Shown piece by piece: positions 12,356-23,929 of a stretch of 64,000 bases of DNA; positions within the stretch are counted from its first letter, which is position 1; every line of letters starts with the position of its first letter. A model generated the notes under the pieces. The model was not told the DNA's origin. It worked only from the letters and a program-made list of their open reading frames with translations, and did no database searches. The position numbers and the translations under genes were made by a program. The DNA comes from Mimachlamys varia (Eukaryota; Mollusca; Bivalvia; Pectinida; Pectinidae), in the NCBI GenBank assembly GCA_947623455.1, contig OX392530.1, forward strand, positions 27,993,405-28,057,404, read 5' to 3'.

Positions 12356-12360
12356 TAGTG

Positions 12361-12363
12361 AAG
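12361..12363. repeat. Target site duplication AAG, right
   Basis: AAG directly follows the right terminus ...CAGTAGTG and matches the left copy at 3035-3037. Confidence 0.7.
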
Positions 12364-13230
12364 TATAATGGCAGACAATACTCATATTTGTGCTATTTAG
12401 ATTGGTCCAATATTTCATATTAGACTATCATGACTCGTTTAAAGTATTCAATAGGAAACCCAAGAGGCATACACAGGTAAACTTATGGTTTAGAGATAAT
12501 ATACTTCTATATAGGTATAAGCCAGAGCCGTTTAATGTCCCTTAGATCAGGTTTTGCAGGGAGTTTCAATCCTTCTGACAACTACGAGCATATACTAGAA
12601 TATGGTCTAACTGGATCATTTCAGAGTATTTTTAAAGTGTTATCTAATTAAGAATAGATAATGATACAGACACGGAACATAACAACCCGCAGGTAACATC
12701 AATATGGAAGTCCTGCTGGCCAAGGAGACAGAATGTAGAATAAGTATAGATACTTTATATGGCAAAATTCAAATGTCTCGGTTGTCGGATAGAGATTAGA
12801 CGAGGAACTTGCCAAAGCCTAGCTACATGAATATAGGAGAGTTTGATAAACTCGATCCCGCTTGTAAATTATATCAATTGCATAGTTATGCCAATCGTTC
12901 ACGCCATTGAAACAACAGGATTAGCGAGTAAACTTTCTAAAATTTGTTTATTTTTGCGTTGTGTTGTGTTCGGTTTAAAACTGACGGTACAAAACAATTT
13001 AAGCATACGTTTACCAAGAAACGAAATTGTGTTTTTATTTTCAATTTTATGTACATAGTTTGTCAAAGTGATCGTCATTTAATTCTTTGATCTTTCTAAT
13101 AAAGTCCGCCAAACGAAATGGGGAACTTATTTGTTTTATTCCGATTCTTTAGTGAAACTTTATGTGAGCATTGGGGTGGGTGCCTAGCTATTTCAGACAT
13201 TTCTTTCTTGCAGCTGCGTATCTTAAATAG
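12364..13230. other. No gene recognised
   Basis: Sequence to the right of the CACTA element. Small open frames exist but none has a codon pattern, motif or splice context that I can support. Confidence 0.5.
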
Positions 13231-13443
13231 CCGTATACTGCGTTCTGATTGGTCGATATTGTCCTATTTTGCTCAAATTAGGTATCTAGGTGCTTATGAC
13301 TCTACAAACAACACTGTAAGTTTTCCGATGTTATACATGGCTGTCATTTCCTGGCTTATGATTGGTAGAAAATAAGATATTTTCCAAATTTGAGCAAAAT
13401 CGGACAATATCCCATTTTCGAGCAATCAGAAGCCAGTATACAT
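13231..13443. mobile_element. MITE with about 50-bp inverted repeats
   Basis: The left arm (13231-13280, GTATACTGCGTTCTGATTGG then TCGATATTGTCC and TTTTGCTCAAATT) matches the reverse complement of 13385-13443 (AATTTGAGCAAAATCGGACA ... CCAGTATAC). The arms are separated by about 100 bp. No coding potential; the superfamily is undetermined. Confidence 0.6.
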
Positions 13444-14821
13444 CATGTATCGTGGTCTACCTGAGCAATTTTCCTTTGAAGATGCATGAAAAATAAAATC
13501 TAAATAAATCCAGAACCAGACATTGTTGTACACCAATCAATTCAGCTATTTTATTATTGCATATAACACATTCTGAAAACTATTGAATTATATTTTGCGT
13601 CCAAGAATCAACCACTTTGATGACTGATAACTCCACGGATGATGATATAGAGAACATGGAAGGACAAAGGCTTTCTTCGTTTCTATGGGATATCGTGACA
13701 GGAAGTCTTTCATTGACAATTCATTCAAGACATTCACAGACCATTTCACCACTAGTTTGACTTCCGGTTGGACGCTTTCTTTTAAATACAATTTACATCC
13801 CACGCCTAAACTGTACTGTGTTTTAAGCTGTCACGTAAGGGCTTACATTTGTAGGGTATATTGTTTCCCAAACGTTTGTTGAACGTTTCTGGAATCAATC
13901 ATTTTACTGCTTGGTGTCCATTATAATCAAAAGATTTGCTAAAAGAAGCGACCAACTAAGTGTCTAGGTATGCATGCATCAAACACCAAACCACTTTGTT
14001 TTCTTTTCCTTTTCTTAGTAATATAACATGATATTATAAAACAATTCATAGAGTAGTAAATCGTCATCAAAGCCACAACTAAAATTAAAAATCAAATGAT
14101 CTACGGATACTTACGAAACTGTTATATCAAAGAAAACATAGCTCTAACGCAAATACTATTACGTTATTGGAAGTCAATACTATGGGTAAGGATCAACCTC
14201 GGTAAGCAGTGTGTCGTGTTTAAATAGCCTACATTGTGAACTGTTGCCTTCACGAGAAGAAAAGGTTTGTCCTATGCTGATTGAACCTTGAATGAAGAAC
14301 TGTTGAATAGGTTCACCTCGGTAAGGCGGCGCGTCATGTTTCGAATTATTTTGTTCACATGATAAATACAGACTTGTGAATTTAATATATATCAGTACAG
14401 TGTACGTGTTTAGTATAAAGGTGGCATTTCTTATAGATCAAATAAGCATGTACATTGTACTAATACAATTTATACATTTAACATGTATTCTCTCACACAC
14501 ACAAGGTCGATCACGACATGCTTAAACAAAGTGACAAATAGCATAGTCACAGTTTATTGTATGAAAATGGGTTTACAAATAGCGTTGTAAATAAAGAGGC
14601 AATTTAGTGAGTCAACGATTTCTTTAAAAATAACTAAAATAAAAAAGATATCTGTTCAGACAAAGGAATCCGTACTTGATTATTAGATACACGAACAACT
14701 GTGTTGGTGTACTTCCAACTTATCAAAAGCAGACATTATTGAAAGGTTACACACAGAGGGGCCCTCTCAAGGGAAATTTGTTAACATAAACACGTGTTAG
14801 TTTCACCATGTTACCAAAATA
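13444..14821. other. No gene; short local duplication
   Basis: A motif of the form CCTCGGTAAGCAGTGTGTCGT at about 14200 recurs as CCTCGGTAAGGCGGCGCGTCAT near 14315. Otherwise nothing could be assigned. Confidence 0.35.
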
Positions 14822-15909
14822 CAAGAATTCCACGGAAGTGGATGGGTCGCCTGCGCAGCAAGTTGGTAGATAAGTTTTAGGAGCTATTATTGGATATGCA
14901 TTGTATCAGTTCAAAGTGGAATAGAAACAGTGACCTTGACCTTTGACTTTCGACCCTGAAATGCAATCCCAAGCGAGTACTTTTGGTAAGGAAGCACTGT
15001 ATGAAGTTTGAGTTTGATTGGCCCAAGAAACTGAAGTTATCGCACGAAAACATAATTTCTATTTATAACAACTGTGACTTTGACCTTTGCCCTTCGACCC
15101 TGAAAAGCAATTCCAGGCGAGCTATTTCGTTTAGGAAGCACTGTATAAAGTTTGAGTTTGATTGGCCTAAGGAAACTCAAGTTATCGCATGGAAACCGAT
15201 TTTCTATTTAAAGCAACAGTGACCTTGACCTTTGACCCTGAAAAGCAATCCCAAACGAGCACTTTTGGTAAGGAAGCACTGTAAGACGTTTGAGTTTGAT
15301 TGGTACATGGAAACCCAAGTTATCGCACGGAAACATAATTTCTATTCATAGCAACAGTGGCCTTGACCTTTGACCTTCGACCCTGAAAAGCAATCCCAAA
15401 CGAGCACATTTGGTAAGGAAGCACTGAATGAAGTTTGAGTTTGATTGGTACATGGAAACCCAAGTTATCGCACGGAAACATAATTTCTATTCAATGCAAC
15501 AGTGGCCTTGACCTTTGACCTTCGACACTGAAAAGCAATCCCAAGCGAGCACTATTGTTTAAGAAGCACTGCATGAAGTTTGAGTTTGATTGGCCAAAGA
15601 AAACTCAAGTTAACGCACGGAAACATAATTTCTATTCATAGCAACAGTGGCCTTGACCTTTGACCTTCGACCCTGAAAAGCAATCCCAAGCGAGTACTAT
15701 TGTTTAGGAAGCACTGCATGAAGTTTGAGTTTGATTGGTCCAAGAAAACTCAAGTTAACGCACGGAAACCAATTTTCTATTTATAGCAACAGTGACATTG
15801 ATCTTTGACCTTTGAACCTGAAAAGCAATCCCAAGCGAGTACTTTTAATAAGGAAGCACTGTATGAAGTTTGAGCTTGATTTGTCCAAGGAAACTCGCAC
15901 GAAAACTGT

Positions 15910-15940
<31 letters not shown>

Positions 15941-15989
15941 TACCGACATAGTGATCCCTATATGTCGCCTTTTCAGGCGACACAAAAAG
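14822..15989 (+). mobile_element. Pearl/HINE-like element, copy 1 (seven core repeats)
   Basis: The left end has TCCACGGAAGTGGATGGGTC (a small CCAC/GTGG hairpin) and TCGCCTGCGCAGCAAG. The core is about seven tandem units of 139-146 bp, each with ACAGTGACCTTGACCTTTGA and CCTGAAAAGCAATCCCAA. The right end has a GCC trinucleotide run, GACATAGTGATCC, a 7-bp-stem hairpin GTCGCCTTTTCAGGCGAC (15963-15980) and ACAAAAAG. Ends, tandem core, microsatellite and 3' hairpin match the architecture of bivalve pearl elements and Helentron-associated (HINE) repeats. Copy 2 at 23503-23929 shares both ends with only three core units. Confidence 0.7.
15897..15940. repeat. GCC/CCG trinucleotide microsatellite
   Basis: A run of CGCCGC units, about ten copies, sits just before the 3' hairpin of the pearl/HINE-like element. 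A shorter version occurs at the same place in copy 2. Confidence 0.85.
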
Positions 15990-16529
15990 TCGTCGCGAAT
16001 TTTAGCTATAGAGATGTCGTGAAGAAAGCGCTATACATTAGGGTATGCATCATTTACATGGAATGTAATGAGAAAAATGCTGTGTTTATACTTTTATCAA
16101 GGTTAATTTTATTTGACAGACTGCGCTTCGATTTCGAAGCCATTTTTGTTACATCCTCGAGGCAGTTCTGCGTTTGGACTTATTCTCTGTTTGAAAACCT
16201 ACAATGCATGTCTCAGTTGCATTGATTGTACGAATACGGATGTCATTGTCATTGAATAAAAAACGCATGGAAAACATAGGTGGTTGTCAAAATATCGGTA
16301 TAAATAAGAAAAACAGAACTACAATTTTATAAAGTCTTTAAAGAGGGAAACTGTCAGGTGAACGGTAAAACTTGGATAAGGCGAAAAGGGCAGGGGGGAG
16401 GCACGTTGTTCAAATGCTGTCAAATCTAGCCATCCAAACAGTCGACTCCCTGCCTGTCTATACGAATGCCCTAAGCAATAGTATTTCAGCTGTCGCGGTG
16501 TAAAGTGTGGTGGCTGATTTAGGACATCG
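15990..16529. other. No gene recognised
   Basis: Unique-looking sequence between the pearl/HINE-like element and the fold-back element. No supported feature. Confidence 0.4.
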
Positions 16530-17388
16530 TAATATCGCTTCGTTTTATACAACGAGATATAACGATATTATGATATAACGATACGATATTACGATACAAA
16601 ATGACGACTCCACGATACGATATCACGACACAACAATACGATATCACGACACAACGATACGATATCATGAAACTACGATACGATAGCACGACACAACAAT
16701 ACGATATCACGATATTACGATACGATATAACGATATTATGATATTACGATCCGATATAACGCTAGGACGATATAACAATACGATATAACGATATGACGAT
16801 AGGACGATATAAAGATATGACGATACGATATAACAATTTGACGATAGAACTATATTGCGAAAGGACGATATCACGATATAACGATATAACGATACGAGAT
16901 AACGATATGATGATATCACGATGTCTCGATATTACGATATCACTATACGATATAACGATAGGAACAATTTTACGATACGATATAACGATATGGCGATATG
17001 AATATATCACGATAGGACCGTATCACGATATGAAGATATGATATAACAATATTACGATAGTACGATTTTACGATACGATATAACGATATGGCGATAGAAC
17101 GATGTCACGATATAACAATATTATATAAATACAAAATACACAAATACCAATACTTCAATAGCATAGTTTTACTATATATCTCATACATTCGCTTTATCTA
17201 TATCGGGTAGATATTAAAAGCTTAACCAAACCTTTAAGCGCAGATTAACGTGATATCGTATCGTAGTATCGTGATATGGTATCGTTGCGTCGTGATATCG
17301 TATCGTGGTATCGTCATTTCGTATCGTGATATCGTAATATCGTATCGTCATATCATTATATCGCGTTGTATAATACGAAGCGATATTA
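16530..17388. mobile_element. Fold-back element made of ACGATA-type repeats
   Basis: The left end TAATATCGCTTCG followed by TTTATACAACGAGATATAAC matches the reverse complement of the right end (ATCGCGTTGTATAATACGAA then GCGATATTA). Inside, short units such as ACGATATAACGATATTACG run for about 600 bp in one orientation (16560-17130), and about 130 bp near 17250-17380 carry the opposite orientation (TATCGTATCGTGGTATCGTC). This gives a long imperfect inverted repeat with a unique spacer (17130-17240). The absence of stop codons in some frames here is a result of the repeat and not of coding. Confidence 0.7.
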
Positions 17389-17945
17389 AAGGGAACCTTT
17401 AAAGTACATGTACTGCAATTTAGTTTATGCTCGGTGAGGGGAGACGGTGGTTTGTCTGATTTGATCATTGCAAACATGTTATTGGAAATTACCTCTGGAT
17501 CTATGCGTATTGTGCTAGGCTCGTGTGTTAAAAGCTATATATTTGTATTTACTGTTTATCAATAGAGAATTATAATTACAAAACACCCACTACTTCCCAA
17601 ACCAGACCACGGTGCAACACAATATAAAAGCACCCAAGCGTTACACTAAACCTATACACGTATGCAATGGTCATATACATGTTATACACAGTCATATAAC
17701 ACAACATAATCTAAGCCAGTATGTCATATTTTAATGAAAATTACCAAAAAAGACAATGTCTTATTTGATCAAATATATGTGAAATATAATCTTTGTGTAC
17801 GTTATTTATCATATACGGATGTAAATAGTACAGTCTTCTACAGGTGCATGCACATGATACAGTATACGGGTATACATACGTTTGTCCACTGTTGTCATGA
17901 CAAAGTACTTGAACATTCATCAATATAATATTATAGTTCTCTCAC
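17389..17945. other. No gene recognised
   Basis: AT-rich sequence between the fold-back element and the orphan exon. No EGF-like or other exon was found on the minus strand here. Confidence 0.4.
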
Positions 17946-18009
17946 CTGATGCGTTAATCACAGCCAGGGCTCTCAGTACTGACCAGATGATCAACAGGTA
18001 CCGGTCCAT
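17946..18009 (-). CDS. Orphan first exon coding a signal peptide
   Basis: On the minus strand, ATG at 18009 opens 21 codons plus one base that read MDRYLLIIWSVLRALAVINA followed by Ser, then a consensus donor CAG|GTGAGAG. The sequence has a charged n-region, a hydrophobic core and small residues at the end, as in a secretory signal. The phase-1 donor is the one used throughout the EGF receptor gene at 25-37 kb. That gene lies on the same strand but upstream in transcription order, so this exon would start a different gene running toward lower coordinates. I could not find its second exon. It may be a broken duplicate or have a very long first intron. Confidence 0.4.
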
Positions 18010-19119
18010 ATCTAGTCGGCTATAGCGTCAAACAACTTGTCTATATATTATTAACCAGGAAGTTTATACAGGTCTGGTGATATGTTCACAGCGGTATTCA
18101 AATCGTTTGCAATACGACTGTAGTCTTACGGTCCTGCATGTTTACCATATTTTTCTTTTTTGTTTGCCGTCTTTTGTTTCTGGTTCTTGTTCTTGTTCTG
18201 GGTATTTTTTTATTCTTGTCCGGGCCAAAATAACTAAACCATTTAAGACATCATGACAAAATTAACCATATACGTGCATCACCTAATGATGATATGGAGA
18301 GCATTGCCTTTTATGTCAGACTGACGTCAACCTTAAGGTCAAGGGTCACGTAAGTGTCAATTTTCCCAATAATTCCTGTACAGGCAATTACGTTTGAACC
18401 GTTGAAGTTATGCTTTCATAAGTCTTTACTATGCCTGCATTGCCCATATACGATGCGCAGTGAACGGTCATTAGGTCATGGTGACTTCATCAAAAGGTCA
18501 GCAGTAATAAATATCTGATTTTTCAAACATTCAAAAAGGTATGTCAAGATGATGCCAACGGTCCCTCACTGTGTCTAATAGAATGTAACAGTATTTAACA
18601 AATCTCGGATAAAAAAATCATTTCGTCAAGGTCGTTGGATCAAAATTTGAGGTCTAGTTTTTCGTCTCTCAAATGCTTAACATTTTGTTAAAGCAATATG
18701 AAGCAAAGTAGCAAACCTGAAAACAAATGTTACATCCCTGCTAAGTTTAGGGTCGGATAATCTAATTTGGTCCTTCCTGATATGGCATATTTCTCGCTGT
18801 GTACCAAAAACAAATGTCTACTCCAATACTGTATTACATAATGATATAAATATGTGATAATTATATACAAATACAAGCTTTAAATTACATTGCACAACCT
18901 TTAATATCACATTTATTTATATGGTAAAATATATTTGATATATTGAATATGTTTTTTTTGTTCTTGACTGAATATCGTCTACAGTACGATTAAGTGTCAG
19001 CACAGACAACGTTGTCAATGACGTATAAGTAAAATGATTAATGCTTTCAACTAAAAACAACAGATGATTGTCTCGAATGAATCCATATCCAGCCCTTACA
19101 CTTTGTATCAAGCCAATGT
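18010..19119. other. Dispersed-repeat-like sequence, no gene
   Basis: The part at 18290-18720 has the CAAGGTCA/AAGGTCAAGGGTCA flavour of mollusc dispersed repeats, but the ends are not defined. Confidence 0.3.
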
Positions 19120-19555
19120 CCCACCCTGTCTTAGCCTGCATGCACTGCCCTATCCCGCTGTCCTACCATGTCCTGCCCTATCCCCCTCCCTTTCCCTGTC
19201 TTACCCTGCACTGCCCTGTCTTCTTACCTACACTGCCTTATCCTGTCCTACCCTGTCCATCCCTGCACTGCCCTATCCCGCTGCCCTACCATGTCCTGCC
19301 CTGTCCCCCTCCCTTACATATATATATGTACCCTGTCTTACCCTGCACTGCCCTGTCCTCTTACCTACACTGTCTTATCCTGTCCTACCCTGTCCAACCC
19401 TGCACTGTCCTATCCCGCTGCCCTACCATGTCCTGCCCTGTCTCCTACCCTTCCCAGTCCCTGCCCTACCCTCCATTATAATGTCCCCATCCCCTTTCCC
19501 CCTGCCTTACCCTCAACTACTATGTTCCCCTACCGTATCCCGTCCCCTACCATGT
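19120..19555. repeat. C-rich minisatellite (CCCTGCACTGCCCT type)
   Basis: Tandem, irregular units built of CCCTG, CACTGCC, TATCC and CTACC run for about 430 bp. A longer unit of about 125 bp (CCCTATCCCGCTGCCCTACC to CTTACCTACACTG) repeats about three times. All three plus frames stay partly open, giving Pro/Leu/Ser-rich translations that are artefacts. A related fragment is at 47650-47675 (CTGCCCTGCCCTGTCTAACC). Confidence 0.75.
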
Positions 19556-19639
19556 AGGTAAGAGACGACAGGAGATGCCATTGTTGCCTTTCACTCCATC
19601 ATAAAGAGGTCGCTATCTATTAAAGAAAACACTTTACTT

Positions 19640-19892
19640 TTGCTTCGAAGACTATGGTTAGATTTTTGATAGGATGAACAAATATACATTATGGTCCAAC
19701 ATTTCTAAATTTGTAGGCAGTGGTAAGCTTTTTAATGTGATCAAATCTTTGTACACTGAAATCAAATCAAATGTTACCGTACATTGTATATAGGGAGTTA
19801 TCAGATTTGTTCGATAGCAAAAACTGGGGTTTTGCAAATGGAAATATGTCTACCCGATTTTATTTACATGTAGCATGTATATAAATACATAA
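19640..19892 (+). pseudogene. LINE reverse transcriptase fragment
   Basis: The translation reads IFDRMNKYTLWSNISKFVGS then GKLFNVIKSLYTEIKSNV, interrupted by stops, and later KTGVLQ-ME-I-C-L-P, close to the C-G-V-x-Q-G-x-x-x-S-P box of non-LTR reverse transcriptases. In-frame stops show that it is dead. It probably comes from a different LINE than the next fragment, because its RT boxes repeat instead of continuing. Confidence 0.5.
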
Positions 19893-19903
19893 ACGACTGT
19901 AAG

Positions 19904-20780
19904 ATGAAATTTCTGTGGTTTTCATCCTTTAGAATTACAAGAGTTGTCGTTATTGTACCTACTGTGCTTTTCTCGGAAAATAATGACGGGATAAAACATA
20001 TGCTTGACGAATTAAATAGAAAACAATATGTAAGCTTAGGAATTGATTTAAGTACTCTCTCAAATACATTGAAAGGGAGTCCCCCAAGGTTCAATCCTGG
20101 GCCCAATAATTTTCAATATATTCATGGACATTTTACTAGATGTGATTCAAAACGTTTTAACTATGCAGACGATAATACCATGTCCTTTGCAGATCATGAT
20201 TTACACAAATTAAAAATTACCCTGGATAAAGATAGTAAAAGTCTTAAAAATCCATGTAACCTCCAGGATTTTATCAATATCAAACAGTCAACATACTCGT
20301 TAGGTAGAGTAACATGCTGGAAATACCACGCCCCAGAACAGTTACATACGGTAAAAGCACCTTCAGAGTTTTGATAGCCAATGTCTTCAACTCACTACCA
20401 GAGGAAGCTAGAATGGCTACAGTATTTAGTGATTTCAAACAAATTATCAAAAGATGGAATGGCTTGAACTGCAAATCTACCATGTGTACCAATTGATACA
20501 CGTACATAAAGTGATATAATGATTATCAATACAGCTATAAGGAGCATTGGGGGGAGGCTGGTAGGGACTGGCCCAAAGACAGACCCCCAGTCACTGCCTA
20601 GCGACTATTTGGTACCCGATAATGTATAGCACGCACCCGCAATACTCTTTCTATTGGAGCCTTAAATCCCACTAGAATCTTTTATTTTGTTCTTTATGTT
20701 AGTGTTTATATCATTTTTTAATTATTTACCATCACAGCTAACTGTATTTGTCTCAAATGTACATGTAAATAGTTCGACGG
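19904..20780 (+). pseudogene. LINE remnant: RT palm fragment and C-terminus plus 3' UTR
   Basis: Positions 19980-20260 encode a decayed GSPQGSILGP-type box (here GSPPRFNPGP), then N-Y-A-D-D-N-T-M-S-F, the YADD box of a non-LTR RT, and HDLHKLKITLDKDSKSL. At 20314-20496 another frame gives IPRPRTVTYGKSTFRVLIAN and VFNSLPEEAR, the typical C-terminal segment of Jockey/CR1-like RTs, ending with C-x-x-C-x-N. An internal deletion joins the two. The 3' sequence (to about 20780) looks like a LINE 3' UTR. The family (CR1/Jockey-like) is inferred. Confidence 0.6.
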
Positions 20781-23502
20781 TTGCTACCAGAGATGTTTGT
20801 ACCAACACAAACAGAACTTATGACATGTTCATTTTCGTCTACAGAAAGCCATGTGTATTTCTATAATATATTAATTTCAGTACTCTAAACGTACATATTT
20901 TCGCGGTAATCTTATTTTAGCGCTTTTCGCGTTAAACGTTTTGCGCTAAAATATGTTTACGCTAAGTGGAGTTTTAATATACTGCTTATATAGTTATTTT
21001 CACTGATGCGCGAATTTATCATTGCGCTAATATGACAAACAGTAAAAATGCGCTAAAATTTGATTGCGCCGAATTAAGTACGTTTACAGTATTCATTTTC
21101 TACCCTATTCCAATCTATATTTGCTTTTTTGCTTCAAAAATAGATTTTATCATAATAATAATTAGTCACCCATTCTTCTTATTGATCCAAATGCATATTG
21201 TGTTAACATTTAACATATTATAACTAATTAAACATGTACCAAATTGTTTTAGAATATGCATATATTTCCACAATGTATTCATGTCCTGTATATACATTGT
21301 ATATTGTTTTCAAATCCCTTATGTTTACATAATATGTATTATACTGTCTATATCATTGTTTTATATCATTGTTGTAAAGTTGTAAAAGCCTGTTAAAGGC
21401 CCATGCTACCTTGTTTGATTATGTACCGACAAGGAATAACATTTACTTGACTTGTTGTTATATATACTAAGAGCTTGTCCCTTACAGCTGAGAAAACAAA
21501 AATGGTAGTTTTCAGAAAAGCATAATGTTACATAAAAATGACACATGAGAGTATGTTCGTATGACACTTGAGTCGGTACATTATTTTTTCTTTGTAAAAC
21601 TCAATTTTAATGGTATATTGTTCTTAAGGACTCGCACACTAAATGCTATTACTAACCTTTCAAGCTAATAACTTTAATATTTGAAGTTCAACACAAGCGA
21701 CATTACTACAGCAACTGTCTAGATTCAGAGGTGCATTTCTGGCAAAGTCTTCGAAAGTCATTTTATGGGGAACTTAGTGGCAGTTTAGCTCGCTTCTTGC
21801 GTCGGCTCATGACAATCTGGTCTTTACAAGTGAAACTGGTGAAATGGGACGGGAACATCCTCTGACTTTTGACCCCATATCAATCCACCATCACATACCA
21901 AAATCTACCAAAAGTATACATTTTTCTTAACTTAAGTACCAGGAATTTCATTCAATGCAGAATACGTCAAAAAGTATCTATCTAAATTTCTCAGAAGTAC
22001 TGTATTTCACCGGAACACTTTTCAGTAGGGAATACACTCGTATGAAACACTTGATAGACAGATTTAGTTGTGCGAGACCTTAAAAGATCGTATACATATT
22101 TGTTGTTAGATTTTGGCACATCCTTGTCCCTATTTGATACATAAGTCGTAGCTTACTATTCTTGGGAAGATGCTCCCGATACCGAACAACTACATCTAGA
22201 GGTTTTAAAATTAATTTAGGAGTACGGAAATTTACACCAAACGCTATTGTCTATTTCGAACTGGGTAAATATCCACTTTTAATTTCGAGGAAATTTAGAA
22301 TTTTGAGGTACTTGTGCAAATTGCTGACTTCTAAGAAGTGTACGTTAAATGCATGTTATAAAAGATATGCATAATGAGTATGAAATAAACCAACGTTGTA
22401 AAACCTGGGTGACCTCTGTCCCATTGGAACAGTGTGTTGGAATACTGGCAGGCCCAGGGTAGCTTTAATACACATCATTTCTTGGTTTCAATTCAACAAG
22501 ATTGTTTGATAATTTTAAACAAGACCGTGAACCTGTTTAACCCACTTTGTCTAAGAGTTTGGTGTATCAACATATAATTGATCATGTCTGTCTTTAGCCT
22601 TTTCTTGTAAAGTATATGTATGAAAAAGCAATTGTTAAAATACGATTGTCTTCAAAATTTCAATTCAATAAAAACATTTTTTTTTATTAAAGTATCACAC
22701 ATCCGATTCACAAAACAAATGACAGTAAAAACATTAGTGTACAGCATTTTGTTTTATTTTGTTTAAACACATCCTCTCGAACACTCAAAATCGTACTTCC
22801 ATCCTACATTGGAATTATGAGACACTAAGAGTTAAAATAATTAAATAATCTATAAAAGAAATATCACAATTAGTTATTTTATATACAATGTACGATTTTT
22901 TTCGTCGACATAAAATATGAAAGCAGGTTTAGGCAGTAAAACGTAATACATTTGGGTTTCTGTGTAGAACTGCTATTTTATCTGTATTTTTCAAATTGTT
23001 AGCATCTGATTTAAATCACATTTTGATCTCCGCGCCGTTCTGTAATCTTCTCTTTCCTACGTGAAGATATCACATCATTCCAAAAGTGGTCATGTTCTGG
23101 TTACCCTGTACACCAGTCGATCAAATTATCGCTACCAAAATCTTATATATGGAAGTTTGTGGGTGATATAACAGGCATAATCATAACAGTGCGTTTAGTC
23201 ATTTCGTCCCAATATGCATATGTGTAACGCTGTGACAAAATAACTCGCTGCAGATGACAGCGCCGTGACACAGTATGAAGTAAATAGGCGCCATATGTCA
23301 CCAGAACATGACCTCTTTATGGGATGGTGTCAGATCTTTGCAAAACGGAGTAAGAAGAAAGATCTGCATCGATTTTCAATCTCATGTAGCGTCCCATTTC
23401 TTTACGGAAAGGGGCTACACCACACCTGAACTTTGAAAGAACACTTCTATGTGATTGAGGCATAAAACATGTACATATTTCTCAGTTTCGAAATTATGTT
23501 TA
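20781..23502. other. Long stretch with no gene
   Basis: A short region at 20890-21080 repeats GCGCTAAAA/TTTTAGCGC motifs in both orientations and may be a MITE scrap. The remainder is AT-rich with no exon, repeat array or RNA that I could support. Confidence 0.4.
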
Positions 23503-23929
23503 ACAAGAAATCCACGGAAGTGGATGTGTCGCCTGCGCAGCAAGTTGAGAGATTTGATTGGCCCAGGAAAAGTGATTTTCTATTTATAGTAACAGTGATT
23601 TTGACCTTTGACCTTTGACCCTGAAAAACAATCCAAAGCGGGCACTTTTGGTAAGGAAGCACTGTATGAAGTTTGAGTTTGATCAGCCCAAGGAAACTCA
23701 AGTTATCGCACGGAAACATAATTTCTATTGATAGCAACAGTGACCTTGACCTTTGACTCTGAAAAGCAATCCCAAGCGAGCACTTTTAGTGAAGAAGCAC
23801 TGTATGAAGTTTGAGTTTAATTGGTCCAAGGAAACTTAAGTTATCGCACGGTAACTGTTGGTGCAGACGCCGCCGCCGACGCCGACATAGTGATCCATAT
23901 ATGTCGCCTTTTCAGGCGACACAAAAAGC
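23503..23929 (+). mobile_element. Pearl/HINE-like element, copy 2 (three core repeats)
   Basis: It starts with AAGAAATCCACGGAAGTGGA and TGTCGCCTGCGCAGCAAG, has about three core units (AACAGTGACCTTGACCTTTG type), a short GCC tract, GACATAGTGATCC and the same 3' hairpin GTCGCCTTTTCAGGCGAC (23904-23921). It differs from copy 1 mainly in core number (three against about seven). Confidence 0.7.

Larger units (their letters stand above)
3038..12360 (+). mobile_element. Complete EnSpm/CACTA DNA transposon (9.3 kb)
   Basis: The left end reads CACTACTATAT and the reverse complement of the right end reads CACTACTGTAT, 10 of 11 identical. Both ends continue into TGTCATTAAAAC within the first 40 bp. The element is flanked on both sides by the trinucleotide AAG (3035-3037 and 12361-12363), the 3-bp duplication expected of this superfamily. 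Inside are about 0.5 kb of ATTAAA/TTAAT-rich subterminal repeats at each end and two divergent genes: a Tnp2-type transposase on plus (6676-11580) and a companion protein on minus (6253-3865). Both reading frames are open across all inferred exons, so the copy may be young and autonomous. Termini, duplication and gene content agree independently, which makes this call strong. Confidence 0.9.

Noticed and set aside
15812..16225. 137-codon frame with an Arg-rich run
   Set aside because: Crosses the GCC microsatellite and the hairpin end of the pearl/HINE-like element; no domain.
16530..17388. Possible CRISPR-like array of ACGATA units
   Set aside because: Units are short, degenerate and without spacers, and the region is a eukaryotic fold-back repeat.
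19064..19561. Three overlapping Pro/Leu-rich frames
   Set aside because: Arise from the C-rich minisatellite.
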